Positions 34,706 to 42,722 of a stretch of 42,878 nt of DNA are shown here, in pieces. A program made the position numbers and the translations under genes. Location of the stretch: NCBI GenBank assembly GCA_017461765.1, contig JAFTXO010000046.1:1-42878 (forward strand). Direction: 5' to 3'. Source of the DNA: Clostridia bacterium. Lineage in GTDB: Bacteria > Bacillota > Clostridia > Oscillospirales > CAG-272. Under the pieces are notes generated by a model. The model was not told the DNA's origin and did no database searches. It worked only from the letters and a program-made list of their open reading frames with translations. Numbering within the stretch: the stretch's first letter is position 1; each line of letters begins with the position of its first letter.

Positions 34706-36007
34706 ATGGACAACCCAAGAAAAATGGCGCTCGCTTCACTCGTTAAGGCGGATAGCGTATCGAGCTTTTCAAATATTGAGGTCAGCTCCGTAATATCAAG
34801 ATCGAAGCTTGAGAAAAACGATGCCGCTTTGTATACTGCGCTTTATATGGGTGTTACCGAAAGACTTCTTACGCTTGATCATATAATATCCTCATATTCA
34901 AAAACACCGATCGAAAAAATAGACACAGAAACAAAAAACGCGATACGTCTCGGACTGTATCAGCTTTGCTTTATGGACAAGATACCCGATTATTCCGCAG
35001 TTTCGGAAACCGTGGAGCTTTGCCCGAAAAGATCGAAGGGCTTTGTCAACGCGATTTTGAGAAGCTTTATAAGAGATAATAAAAAAATATCTTATCCAAA
35101 TGATAAATGGAAGGCGCTTTCACTTAAAACATCGATACCTGTGGCTGTTTTAGATATATTTAAGAACTCTTACGGAGAGGGAACGGCTAAAAAAATAGCT
35201 ATGTCATCCTCTTTCAGAGAGGGTATCTCGCTAAGAGTGAATACGCTTAAGAATACGACCGAGGAGCTTTGTAGGCTGCTTGATAATATCGGAGCTGAAT
35301 ATACGGTGAATAAATATTGCTCCGATATAGTCAAAACCAACGCCACGGTAACGCAACTAAAGAATATTATCGACACAGGGTGCGCCTTCGTTCAGGATAC
35401 CGCATCACGTATCACGACTAAAATATTCGGAGCAAAATGCAAAGAAAGCGTGCTTGATGCCTGCGCCTGTCCCGGCGGAAAGAGCTTTTCCGTGGCTATC
35501 GATATGAATAACGAGGGCGAACTGATATCCTGCGATCTTCATAAGAACAAGCTCTCGCTCGTTGAAAACGGTGCAAAGCGCTTGGGTATAAATATAATAA
35601 CAACGAAAGAGCAAAACGGCAAGAGCTTCGTTCCCGAATTTGAAAAGCATTTTGACAGAGTGCTCTGCGACGTTCCTTGCTCAGGACTTGGCGTAATATC
35701 AAAAAAGCCCGATATAAAATATAAGGACGTAGCTTCGATATACGCTTTGCCGAGCATTCAATACGAGATTTTGCAAAATTGCTCGAAATATGTAAAAGTG
35801 GGCGGAGAAATAGTATATTCCACCTGCACGCTTAATAAAAAAGAAAACGAGGACGTAGTAAGAGCCTTTCTTGAAGGCAACGACTCATTTGAGAGCGTTG
35901 AATTTGAGCTTGACGATATTAAATCAAGTGGCGGAATGTATACGTTTTTTACACATATAAACTCAACCGACGGATTTTTCGTTGCAAAAATGAAAAGGGT
36001 TAAATAA
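34706..36007 (+). CDS. rsmB: 16S rRNA (cytosine-967-C5)-methyltransferase RsmB
   Basis: The 433-residue enzyme has an N-terminal NusB-like RNA-binding domain (RKMALASLVKADS onward to about residue 135) and a C-terminal SAM domain with the SAM-binding DACACPGGKS, the PCSG catalytic cysteine motif (CDVPCSGLGVISKKPD) and the second conserved cysteine in YSTCTLNKKEN. The start at 34706 follows AAGGAAAGG; an in-frame ATG 42 bases upstream overlaps fmt and lacks a site. It overlaps rlmN by 1 base. Confidence 0.94.
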   Translation: MDNPRKMALASLVKADSVSSFSNIEVSSVISRSKLEKNDAALYTALYMGVTERLLTLDHIISSYSKTPIEKIDTETKNAIRLGLYQLCFMDKIPDYSAVSETVELCPKRSKGFVNAILRSFIRDNKKISYPNDKWKALSLKTSIPVAVLDIFKNSYGEGTAKKIAMSSSFREGISLRVNTLKNTTEELCRLLDNIGAEYTVNKYCSDIVKTNATVTQLKNIIDTGCAFVQDTASRITTKIFGAKCKESVLDACACPGGKSFSVAIDMNNEGELISCDLHKNKLSLVENGAKRLGINIITTKEQNGKSFVPEFEKHFDRVLCDVPCSGLGVISKKPDIKYKDVASIYALPSIQYEILQNCSKYVKVGGEIVYSTCTLNKKENEDVVRAFLEGNDSFESVEFELDDIKSSGGMYTFFTHINSTDGFFVAKMKRVK

Positions 36008-37035
36008 TGAAATACGATATTTTATCTATGACGCTTCCCGAGCTTGAGGAGCTTATTTTGAGCCTTGGCGAGCCGAAGTTCCGCGCAAAGCAGATATATG
36101 GCTGGATAACGAAGGGTGCGTGGGGCGAGGAAATGCGAAACATACCTAAGTCTTTGATCAAAAAGCTTGAGGACGTGTGCGAATTTCGCTTGCCTAAAAT
36201 AAAATTAAAGCTTGAATCAAAGCTCGATCCCACAAAGAAATATCTTTTTGAGCTTATTGACGGAGAATGTATTGAAAGCGTGTTTATGGAATACGCCCAC
36301 GGCAATACATTATGTATATCTTCACAGGTCGGATGCCGTATGGGGTGCAAATTCTGCGCTTCCACCATTCTTGGCAGAGTAAGAGATCTTGCTCCTTCAG
36401 AAATGCTCGGACAGATAATCGCCGCCGAAAAGGATACGGGAAAAAGAATATCAAATGTCGTTATGATGGGAATTGGCGAGCCGCTTGACAATTACGCTAA
36501 CACCGTAAAATTTTTAAGGCTTGTAAGCTCTCCCGACTCTCTTAATATAGGCTTAAGACATATATCCGTATCGACCTGCGGTCTTGTCGACAGGATAGAT
36601 GATCTTGCAAAGGAGGATCTGCCGATAACCCTTTCAATCTCGCTTCACGCCTATGATGACGAAACACGCTCCTCTATAATGCCGATAAATAATAAATACA
36701 GCATAGACGAGTTGCTTTGCGCGTGCGAAAGCTATTACCAAAAAACAGGGAGAAGGATCTCCTTTGAATATACACTCATAGCAAACAAAAACGATACCGA
36801 AGAGGGTGCGTATATGCTTGCTAAGGTGCTGAAAAAATATATAAGATCTACACCGCACGTGAATCTTATACCGCTTAACGAGGTTGAGGAAACTAAGCTT
36901 CACACCTCTAAAAACGTAAATAATTTCAAAAATAAGCTTATCTCGCTCGGGATAAATGCGACCGTACGCCGTAAGCTCGGCTCGGATATAAACGCATCGT
37001 GCGGACAGCTAAGACGACAATCTCAAAAGGAGTAA
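36007..37035 (+). CDS. rlmN: Dual-specificity 23S rRNA/tRNA adenine-C2 methyltransferase RlmN
   Basis: RlmN is a radical-SAM enzyme that methylates A2503 of 23S rRNA and A37 of some tRNAs. The iron-sulfur motif is CRMGCKFC (C110, C114, C117) and the resolving cysteine is C332 in SDINASCGQLRRQ. The 342-residue length is standard. The radical-SAM domain carries the HISVSTCGLVDRIDDLA segment with the conserved cysteine. It follows rsmB directly, so both rRNA-modifying enzymes are made together. Confidence 0.96.
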   Translation: MKYDILSMTLPELEELILSLGEPKFRAKQIYGWITKGAWGEEMRNIPKSLIKKLEDVCEFRLPKIKLKLESKLDPTKKYLFELIDGECIESVFMEYAHGNTLCISSQVGCRMGCKFCASTILGRVRDLAPSEMLGQIIAAEKDTGKRISNVVMMGIGEPLDNYANTVKFLRLVSSPDSLNIGLRHISVSTCGLVDRIDDLAKEDLPITLSISLHAYDDETRSSIMPINNKYSIDELLCACESYYQKTGRRISFEYTLIANKNDTEEGAYMLAKVLKKYIRSTPHVNLIPLNEVEETKLHTSKNVNNFKNKLISLGINATVRRKLGSDINASCGQLRRQSQKE

Positions 37036-37038
37036 CAT

Positions 37039-37812
37039 ATGATTTGTTCTGGAAATACCGATATCGGAATGAAAAGAGAATCCAATCAGGATACCTTTGT
37101 CTTGAAAACATATTCCGAAAAAACCTGTCTTTGTGTAGTGTGTGACGGTATGGGCGGAGCTAAGGGTGGCAAGGAAGCCTCGAAGATAGCCGCTGAAAAA
37201 TTCGTTTCCGTAATAGACGATTTTATCTCTCCCTACATAGGAAGAAAAGACAGAAATCTTCACTCAAACGATATAAAGGACGCGCTTATCGATGCTGTCG
37301 ATCAGGCGAATAACGCAGTGTATCAGTATGCCCTTGATCATTCGAGCATGAAGGGAATGGGAACTACCTTGGTTGCCGCGCTTATAATAAACAGAACCGT
37401 CTTTTCCGTAAACGTCGGAGATAGCCGTATGTATTTTATGAAGGGCTCGAAGATAAAGCAGGTCACAAAGGATCATTCCTACCTTCAGTACCTTCTTGAT
37501 ATGGGTCAGATAAGCGAAAAGGACGCATCGAGCTTTCCTAATAAAAACGTGATAACAAGAGCAGTTGGAACGGAAAGCAGTGTGAGAGCTGACTTCGTAA
37601 AGGAAAACGTTTCCGAGGGCGCATATGTAATGCTCTGTACTGACGGACTTACAAACCTTGTAGATAACGAAACCATAAGGGGAACGGTGATCGACGATCA
37701 AAGTAAAAATCTCGATCAGATAAAGCTTTCTCTTAAGATACGCAAGCTTATTGATACGGCAAACAAAAACGGCGGAACAGATAATATAACCGCTGTAATA
37801 GTAAAGCTTTAA
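37039..37812 (+). CDS. prpC: PP2C-family protein phosphatase
   Basis: This 257-residue metal-dependent Ser/Thr phosphatase has the PP2C motifs DIGMKRESNQD, VVCDGMGGAKGG, GTTLVAALI, VGDSRMYFMK and, near the end, NGGTDNITAVIVKL. It is the partner of the adjacent Ser/Thr kinase and in Bacillus dephosphorylates the same targets. Spacing to the kinase is 12 bases with AAGGAGG between them. Confidence 0.94.
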   Translation: MICSGNTDIGMKRESNQDTFVLKTYSEKTCLCVVCDGMGGAKGGKEASKIAAEKFVSVIDDFISPYIGRKDRNLHSNDIKDALIDAVDQANNAVYQYALDHSSMKGMGTTLVAALIINRTVFSVNVGDSRMYFMKGSKIKQVTKDHSYLQYLLDMGQISEKDASSFPNKNVITRAVGTESSVRADFVKENVSEGAYVMLCTDGLTNLVDNETIRGTVIDDQSKNLDQIKLSLKIRKLIDTANKNGGTDNITAVIVKL

Positions 37813-37824
37813 GGAGGCATTGGG

Positions 37825-38781
37825 ATGGAAAAAACTAAAGAACTCCGTGAAAAGTATGAACAGCTCGAGGGGGAGACCTTAGGTGAAAGATACGTTATAG
37901 AAAAGCTTATAGGAATAGGCGGAATGGCTGTCGTATTTCGCGCAAGAGATACATATATAAACGACAATACCGTTGCTATAAAGATGCTCAAATCCGATAT
38001 CGCTTGCGATACCGTTATGGTAAAGCGCTTCAAAAACGAATCAAGAGCAGAGCTTATGCTCAAGCATCCGAATATCGTTACCGTGCACGATGTGTCCGTA
38101 AAGGGCGAGCTTAAGTATATGGTAATGGAATACGTTTCGGGAATAACCCTCAAAAAATACTTAAAGGCAAAGGAAGGACCTCTTTCCTTTGACGAGCTAA
38201 TGAGCTATACTATTCAGATACTCAAGGCTCTTAAGGCAGCGCATGAAAATAATATAATACATAGAGATATCAAGCCGCAAAACGTAATGGTGCTTAAAAA
38301 CGGACTTATAAAGGTCATGGATTTCGGAATTGCAAAGCTTCCGAATGCTGAAACCGTTACAATGACCGATAAGGCAATAGGAACGGTTTACTATATGAGC
38401 CCGGAGCAGGCAAGCGGAAAGGAAATAGATCCGAGAAGCGATATATATTCTCTCGGAGCTATGCTTTACGAGCTTGCAACAGGCGAGCTTCCGTTCAAGG
38501 GAGATAGCCCAGTGTCCGTAGTTTTGAGGCAGATAAATGAAAAGCCCGTTGCTCCGAGAGAGATAAATCCTGACATTCCCGTCGGACTTGAACAGATAAT
38601 CCTCTGTGCGATGAGCAAGAAGCCGACGGATAGATTTGAAAATGCAGAAAAGATGCTCTCGTATATGAAGCAGCTTCAAAAGAATAAGAAGATCAAATTT
38701 GATCAGCTTCCGTGCAGAAGCACGTTTTCAAACCTTATGGCGTCAGTGCGTAGGGTATTTAAGGGACATAAGAACAAATGA
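37825..38781 (+). CDS. prkC: Soluble Ser/Thr protein kinase (PrkC-like, without membrane and PASTA domains)
   Basis: The 318-residue protein is essentially a kinase domain: Gly-rich loop GIGGMAVVF, K53, catalytic HRDIKPQN (D148), DFG D166, and the GTVYYMSPEQ activation segment. PrkC normally continues through a membrane helix to extracellular PASTA repeats that bind peptidoglycan, giving 550-650 residues. Here the sequence ends shortly after the kinase fold (SVRRVFKGHKNK), so peptidoglycan sensing is absent or provided by another protein. The stop is clean, overlapping rsgA by 4 bases, with no frameshift remnant. Confidence 0.88.
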   Translation: MEKTKELREKYEQLEGETLGERYVIEKLIGIGGMAVVFRARDTYINDNTVAIKMLKSDIACDTVMVKRFKNESRAELMLKHPNIVTVHDVSVKGELKYMVMEYVSGITLKKYLKAKEGPLSFDELMSYTIQILKALKAAHENNIIHRDIKPQNVMVLKNGLIKVMDFGIAKLPNAETVTMTDKAIGTVYYMSPEQASGKEIDPRSDIYSLGAMLYELATGELPFKGDSPVSVVLRQINEKPVAPREINPDIPVGLEQIILCAMSKKPTDRFENAEKMLSYMKQLQKNKKIKFDQLPCRSTFSNLMASVRRVFKGHKNK

Positions 38782-39716
38782 TCTTAAAAGGAACTGTAAT
38801 AAGAAGCGTCGGCGGGCTTTTCGGAGTGCGTCTTGACTCGGAATTTGTGGGCAAAACGGAAATTGAAGCGCGTGCAAAGGGCGCATTCAAGCACGAAAAA
38901 ATAACGCTTCTTGCGGGCGACAGAGTCGATGTTGACGCAAACGAGCACGATGAATTTTATATATCGAAGATACACGAAAGAAAAAATTCGCTTATCCGTC
39001 CGCCTCTTGCAAACATAGATGTGCTTTTTGTCGTCATATCGTGCGTAAGACCTGCTCCTGTATTGGAGACAGTGGACAAGCTTATCTGCATAGCGGAAAA
39101 AAATTCGATAGAGCCTGTTATAGTTATAACGAAATCCGATCTTGATAAGGATTTTGCTCAAAGCACTAAGGAAATATACGAAAAGAGCGGCTTTACCGTT
39201 TTTGTGACCTCGTCCGAGGACGGTTGCGGCTGTGATGAGCTTTTGGAGTATCTTAAAAAGACGTCTCGGGAGAGAGAAACTATATTCGCTTTCTCAGGCG
39301 CATCTGGCGCAGGAAAAAGCACGTTTATAAATAAAATATTCCCATCCCTGCAGCTTGAGGTCGGTGATCTTAGCAAAAAGCTTGAACGCGGTAAAAACAC
39401 GACAAGAAAGACCGAGCTTTTTGCACTCGATAAATTGACAGGCGAGCAGTCAAAGGGATATCTTGCGGACACACCGGGCTTTTCGCTTCTTGATTTTGAA
39501 AGATTTGACTTTTTCGATCTTGAGGATCTTGTGTATACCTTTAGAGAATTTTCGTCATCGATAGGAAAGTGCAGATATACAAAGTGCTCTCATACCAAGG
39601 AAGAGGGATGCGATATAATAGCCAGAGTTAAAAGCAAGGATATACCAAAGAGCCGACACGAAAGCTATAAAGCACTTTACGAGGTACTTAAAAACAAACC
39701 AAGATGGAAAAAGTAA
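38778..39716 (+). CDS. rsgA: Ribosome small-subunit-dependent GTPase RsgA
   Basis: RsgA assists late maturation of the 30S subunit. The 312-residue protein has an N-terminal OB fold, then a circularly permuted GTPase in which TKSD (118-121) precedes the P-loop GASGAGKS (174-181), followed by DTPGF and a C-terminal zinc site (CRYTKCSHTKEEGC). The order prpC-prkC-rsgA is conserved in Firmicutes. Confidence 0.95.
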   Translation: MILKGTVIRSVGGLFGVRLDSEFVGKTEIEARAKGAFKHEKITLLAGDRVDVDANEHDEFYISKIHERKNSLIRPPLANIDVLFVVISCVRPAPVLETVDKLICIAEKNSIEPVIVITKSDLDKDFAQSTKEIYEKSGFTVFVTSSEDGCGCDELLEYLKKTSRERETIFAFSGASGAGKSTFINKIFPSLQLEVGDLSKKLERGKNTTRKTELFALDKLTGEQSKGYLADTPGFSLLDFERFDFFDLEDLVYTFREFSSSIGKCRYTKCSHTKEEGCDIIARVKSKDIPKSRHESYKALYEVLKNKPRWKK

Positions 39717-39770
39717 CGAAAAATAAAAATCTCCATATTATGTAGTAAGACTGCTTTATAGGAGTTTTTT

Positions 39771-39845
39771 ATGAAAATTGTTATTGTTAAATCACCTCGG
39801 TTCATAAAACCGATACTAAGAAAAATTTTTAAAATAAAAAAATAA
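39771..39845 (+). CDS. spoVM: Stage V sporulation protein M, 24 residues
   Basis: A TAGGAG ribosome binding site (39759-39764) precedes a 24-codon frame encoding MKIVIVKSPRFIKPILRKIF and four more basic or hydrophobic residues. It matches the pattern of SpoVM, an amphipathic helix that recognises the convex forespore membrane and anchors the coat ATPase SpoIVA. The Bacillus protein has 26 residues. The position just after the prpC-prkC-rsgA block is the conserved one, although rpe and thiN are missing here. The gene is too short for automatic callers. Codon and context support are good; experimental expression is unknown. Confidence 0.8.
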   Translation: MKIVIVKSPRFIKPILRKIFKIKK

Positions 39846-39915
39846 GAATAGCCGTTGCACTAAAATGCACTCAAATAAAAATTGAGCTTGCTTAGGTGAT
39901 GCAACGGCTATTTTT
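39844..39915 (+). terminator. Branched terminator hairpin after spoVM
   Basis: A 12-bp perfect stem, ATAGCCGTTGCA with TGCAACGGCTAT (39848-39859 and 39900-39911), continues into A-T pairs on both sides and is followed by a T run. The apical part holds a second hairpin, CTCAA/TTGAG (39870-39886). The left foot overlaps the spoVM stop codon. It closes the yicC-spoVM cluster and may be a small stable RNA. Confidence 0.75.
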
Positions 39916-39930
39916 AATATTTGTTTTTTG

Positions 39931-40012
39931 TGCATTTTGCACAAAAATGTCGGGGGGGGGGCAATATTTTTGTGCAAAATCACTTGACAAATAAAAAATA
40001 TAATAATATAAT
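39931..40012 (+). promoter_or_regulatory. Consensus promoter with inverted-repeat operator and a poly-G core
   Basis: TTGACA (39984-39989) and TATAAT (40007-40012), 17 bases apart, are perfect. Upstream is a perfect 14-bp inverted repeat, TTTTGCACAAAAAT (39935-39948) with ATTTTTGTGCAAAA (39966-39979). Between the arms lies TGTCG running into ten consecutive Gs (39952-39961). The layout (GCACAA ... TGTCG, purine run, ... TTGTGC, then -35) is the same as at 13850-13933, with 25 against 24 bases between the half-site cores. Confidence 0.75.
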
Positions 40013-40075
40013 TAAATTAATACCACTATACAAAATAAAAGCAATTCAATTTGAAGAAAGATAAAGGAGTTTACT

Positions 40076-41938
40076 ATGAAAAAGAAATTACTGTTCGTTA
40101 GCTTAATAGTCATTCTTTTCGTTTGCACTTTTGCAATTTCGTCAAATGCAGCACTTATCCCGCTTGATAGCGATCCGGGACTTGATTGTGACGAAAGTCT
40201 TGTTTCTACATTTGATTACGATGAGTTTAATAATTCCACAAGAGAGGACAAAACATCAAGAGCTGTTTTGACTGACGGAACAAACTATTATGTATTTCCC
40301 GCATATTATTTCGTTGGCGGAGGTCAATATAGTTACAATTTTGACAATCTTAATAATGCAATTAAGGCTGAAACAGGATCTAGCACAAATATGTTCTCGG
40401 ATATGAAAGCACATCTTGTCCGTATTCAGCTCCCTTCGTATGTAACATCTATTTCCAGCCCGAAATTTGAAAATCACACATTGCTTAAAGAATGTATTTT
40501 CTCAGAAAATTTCAGGCAAATTACATCTCAAGATGCTTTTGGCGGATGCACGGCATTAGAGCATATTTCGTCGATAGAAAACTTCACTGCAATCGGTATA
40601 GCGACCTTTACCGGATGTACAAATCTTGAGGTTGATATAGTATGGCCAAGTGCAATAACATCTGTTCCTGCGAGAGTGTTTCAAAATTGTAAAAAAATAA
40701 AATCAATTACATTTTCTGAGGGTCTTACTTACGTTGGTGAAAAAGCGTTCCAAAATTGTAACGCGATCACCGAGTTGATAATGCCAAATTCCTTTAAAGA
40801 GGCAGGAAAGCATGCGTTCGGTAGTATGGTTAATCTTAAAACACTTAATTTTGGTGCAGGATTCACTACATTTTCATCAGGCAATTTTGACTACGAAACT
40901 ACACAAGGATCAAGTAATTTAAAATATGTATATCTTCCTGCAGGAATATATGAAAATGTTTCTACATTGGAAGTAGGCTACGGCAGACACATATTCGGAG
41001 CAGGAACAAACGTATCATTCTTCTTTACAGGTGATGCTGAAGAGGCACAGAACTTAAAGGATCATTTCGCGAAAATAGGTAATAACGCTGTATTTGCCAA
41101 CGCAACTCTCGTTGAATATGATCCCGAACAAGATTATACAGGCTATGCAGACGCTCTTGGCTATAGCATAATCGTTTACGACTATAATCTTTGCGAAGCT
41201 TTCTATAACAGCGTTCACACAGATACAGACAAGGACTGCTCAACTGAGGACAAGTGTGATAGATGCAAAGAAGTTACTTGCGTAGCTCATACATCTAAAA
41301 TAGCTATTTCTTATACTAATTTTGGAGAAAAGGGCAAAAAGAGCATTACCTGCGATTATGATAACTGTAACGGAAAATCAACCGTTGATGCAGATCCAAT
41401 CTTTACAGCTGAAGGCTACTCGGTAAGAGAAGACGGTAAAGCGCTCCTTGGCGGATACAAGATAGATACAGAAGCTCTTAAGGCTTATAACGCCGCAAAT
41501 AACACTAAGCTCACATACGGTATAGTAATGTCAAATGCCGCAAATGTAGAGTTTGACGGAAATAACGCATACGTAGGCGGAAAAGGTGTAATGGTTTCAG
41601 AAAACAGCGAAAGCTATTCGACTGTAAAATATACGATAAGCGGATTTAGTAACACAGAAGCGCTTGTTGACCTCGATCTTGTTATAACGCTTTACGTTGT
41701 TGACGGAAATAATAACATGAGCTTTGTTCAATCGGATACGTCACTCAAAGGAGCAAATGCGGATATAAACGGCGTAAATGTAGCACTAAATGTAGTATCG
41801 TTAAGATATATAGCCAATAAAACACTTGAGGAAGACGATACTATAAACAATGAGGAAAATGCAACCTACAAAGCTGTATTGGAGGCTATAAAGAATACTC
41901 CCATAACTACAGTTCCTACTTCAACAGACGAACAATAA
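40076..41938 (+). CDS. Secreted BspA-like leucine-rich-repeat protein
   Basis: This 620-residue protein has a signal peptide (KKKLLFVSLIVILFVCTFAI, cleavage near SSNAA) and BspA-type LRR_5 repeats at about residues 130-330 (AFGGCTALEHISSIENFTAI, VFQNCKKIKSITFSEGLTYV, AFQNCNAITELIMPNSFKEA). A Cys-rich module DCSTEDKCDRCKEVTCVAH (about 388-406) follows, then a beta-type C-terminal domain of unknown family. BspA-like proteins bind host or matrix components. No membrane anchor or sortase motif is seen. The Cys module and the promoter resemble those of the protein at 13970. AAGGAG precedes the ATG. Confidence 0.78.
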   Translation: MKKKLLFVSLIVILFVCTFAISSNAALIPLDSDPGLDCDESLVSTFDYDEFNNSTREDKTSRAVLTDGTNYYVFPAYYFVGGGQYSYNFDNLNNAIKAETGSSTNMFSDMKAHLVRIQLPSYVTSISSPKFENHTLLKECIFSENFRQITSQDAFGGCTALEHISSIENFTAIGIATFTGCTNLEVDIVWPSAITSVPARVFQNCKKIKSITFSEGLTYVGEKAFQNCNAITELIMPNSFKEAGKHAFGSMVNLKTLNFGAGFTTFSSGNFDYETTQGSSNLKYVYLPAGIYENVSTLEVGYGRHIFGAGTNVSFFFTGDAEEAQNLKDHFAKIGNNAVFANATLVEYDPEQDYTGYADALGYSIIVYDYNLCEAFYNSVHTDTDKDCSTEDKCDRCKEVTCVAHTSKIAISYTNFGEKGKKSITCDYDNCNGKSTVDADPIFTAEGYSVREDGKALLGGYKIDTEALKAYNAANNTKLTYGIVMSNAANVEFDGNNAYVGGKGVMVSENSESYSTVKYTISGFSNTEALVDLDLVITLYVVDGNNNMSFVQSDTSLKGANADINGVNVALNVVSLRYIANKTLEEDDTINNEENATYKAVLEAIKNTPITTVPTSTDEQ

Positions 41939-42120
41939 AATAAACAAAAAGGCTGTCGCATTATGGTCGTACCCTAAAGAACAGCTTTGAAAGAATACGG
42001 TATATCTCGAAAGAGGTATGCCGTCTTTTTGTATTCACAACTGCAGTGCTTGTCAAAAAAAGATATTGTTGATCTACACTTTTTCTCGGAAGGTTATTTA
42101 TCTATATAAATTACTTCGAA
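41939..42120 (+). other. Intergenic region with a GAAA-loop terminator
   Basis: No gene is seen between the leucine-rich-repeat gene and the tandem RNAs. The region holds a GGCTGT/ACAGCT pairing (41951-41986), the terminator at 41997, and from 42085 a CTCGGAA-containing segment that is repeated at 42412 before the second RNA unit. Confidence 0.45.
41997..42031 (+). terminator. Rho-independent terminator with a GAAA tetraloop
   Basis: ACGGTATATCTC (41997-42008) pairs over 12 bp with GAGGTATGCCGT (42013-42024), including two G-U pairs, around GAAA. TTTTT follows at 42026-42030. It lies 58 bases after the stop of the leucine-rich-repeat gene. Confidence 0.9.
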
Positions 42121-42124
42121 TGTA

Positions 42125-42153
42125 TTTACAAATTTTAAAAGATGTGTTATAAT
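42125..42153 (+). promoter_or_regulatory. Promoter of tandem RNA unit 1
   Basis: TTTACA (42125-42130) and a perfect TATAAT (42148-42153) are 17 bases apart. The predicted start is near G42160, the first base of the 14-bp closing helix of the RNA. Confidence 0.85.
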
Positions 42154-42159
42154 AAAAAA

Positions 42160-42377
42160 GCCAAACAAAACTTAATATGAAGTACTAAAAGAAAACTCGC
42201 TATTTTTATATAGGGAGCCTTATGTCCTTTTCTTGTTTACTGCCATTTTAGAATTTGGTAAAAACGCAAATTTCGCTTTGGTGGTAACAAGGAGTTTTCT
42301 TTGTGCTTCTTAAGTTTTGTTTGGCGACAATTGGAGTTTGCGTTTTTCGGTGCGTGGCTTCGGTTACGCACCTTTTT
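42160..42377 (+). ncRNA. Structured noncoding RNA, copy 1, family not recognised
   Basis: About 218 nt, from its own promoter to its own terminator, with no coding frame. P1: perfect 14 bp (42160-42173 with 42312-42325). P2: GAAGTAC with GTGCTTC and an 11-bp continuation (42179-42198 with 42292-42309, 2-base bulge). P3: 12 bp (42232-42244 with 42280-42291, one bulge). P4: small hairpin at 42251-42274 whose loop carries AAAAACGC. The 11 bases 42260-42270 are fully complementary to 42337-42347, just outside P1: a pseudoknot. A terminator GGTGCGTGGC-TTCG-GTTACGCACC (42349-42372) and TTTTT follow. Helices were read by hand. Confidence 0.8.
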
Positions 42378-42446
42378 GTATAATGGAAACCACGTGCCGA
42401 TTTGTGCTTTTCTCGGAACGTAATTTTATAAATTTCTCGGATAGTA

Positions 42447-42475
42447 TTTACAAAACTAAAAAATAATGATATAAT
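42447..42475 (+). promoter_or_regulatory. Promoter of tandem RNA unit 2
   Basis: TTTACA (42447-42452) and TATAAT (42470-42475) are separated by 17 bases, the same as the promoter of unit 1, 322 bases away. The predicted start is near G42482. Confidence 0.85.
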
Positions 42476-42481
42476 AAAGGC

Positions 42482-42702
42482 GCCAAACAAATTTCATAAA
42501 TCAATCATAGGGATATTTCTCTTTTTTTGAAAAGGGTGAATTATACCTTTTTTCTGTGCGCACAATCATCGTATGAATTTAGCAAAAACGCGAATTCCGT
42601 CGGTGATTGTGTAAGGAGTATCCTTTTGATTGCTTGAAATTTGTTTGGCGACAATTGGAGTTTGCGTTTTTCGGTGCGTGGCTTCGGTTGCGCACCTTTT
42701 TT
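42482..42702 (+). ncRNA. Structured noncoding RNA, copy 2, family not recognised
   Basis: About 221 nt with the same architecture as copy 1 but largely different helix sequences. P1: 14 bp (42482-42495 with 42636-42649). P2: CAATCA and AGGGATA with TATCCTT and TGATTG (42502-42515 with 42619-42632, one T-T mismatch). P3: 11 bp (42561-42571 with 42601-42611). P4: GAATT/AATTC (42575-42597). The loop AAAAACGC (42584-42591) pairs with GCGTTTTT (42664-42671). The terminator with a TTCG loop spans 42673-42696, followed by six Ts. The 3' 60 bases from GTTTGGCGAC onward are identical to copy 1 but for one base. It may serve as the 5' leader of the next gene. Confidence 0.8.
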
Positions 42703-42722
42703 ATATGCTGATAGGGGGATAT

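Noticed and set aside
42085..42702. CRISPR array or type III toxin-antitoxin RNA repeats for the duplicated segment
   Set aside because: There are only two units of about 322 bases with promoters and terminators, no short regular repeats or spacers, and no nearby toxin gene in the window.
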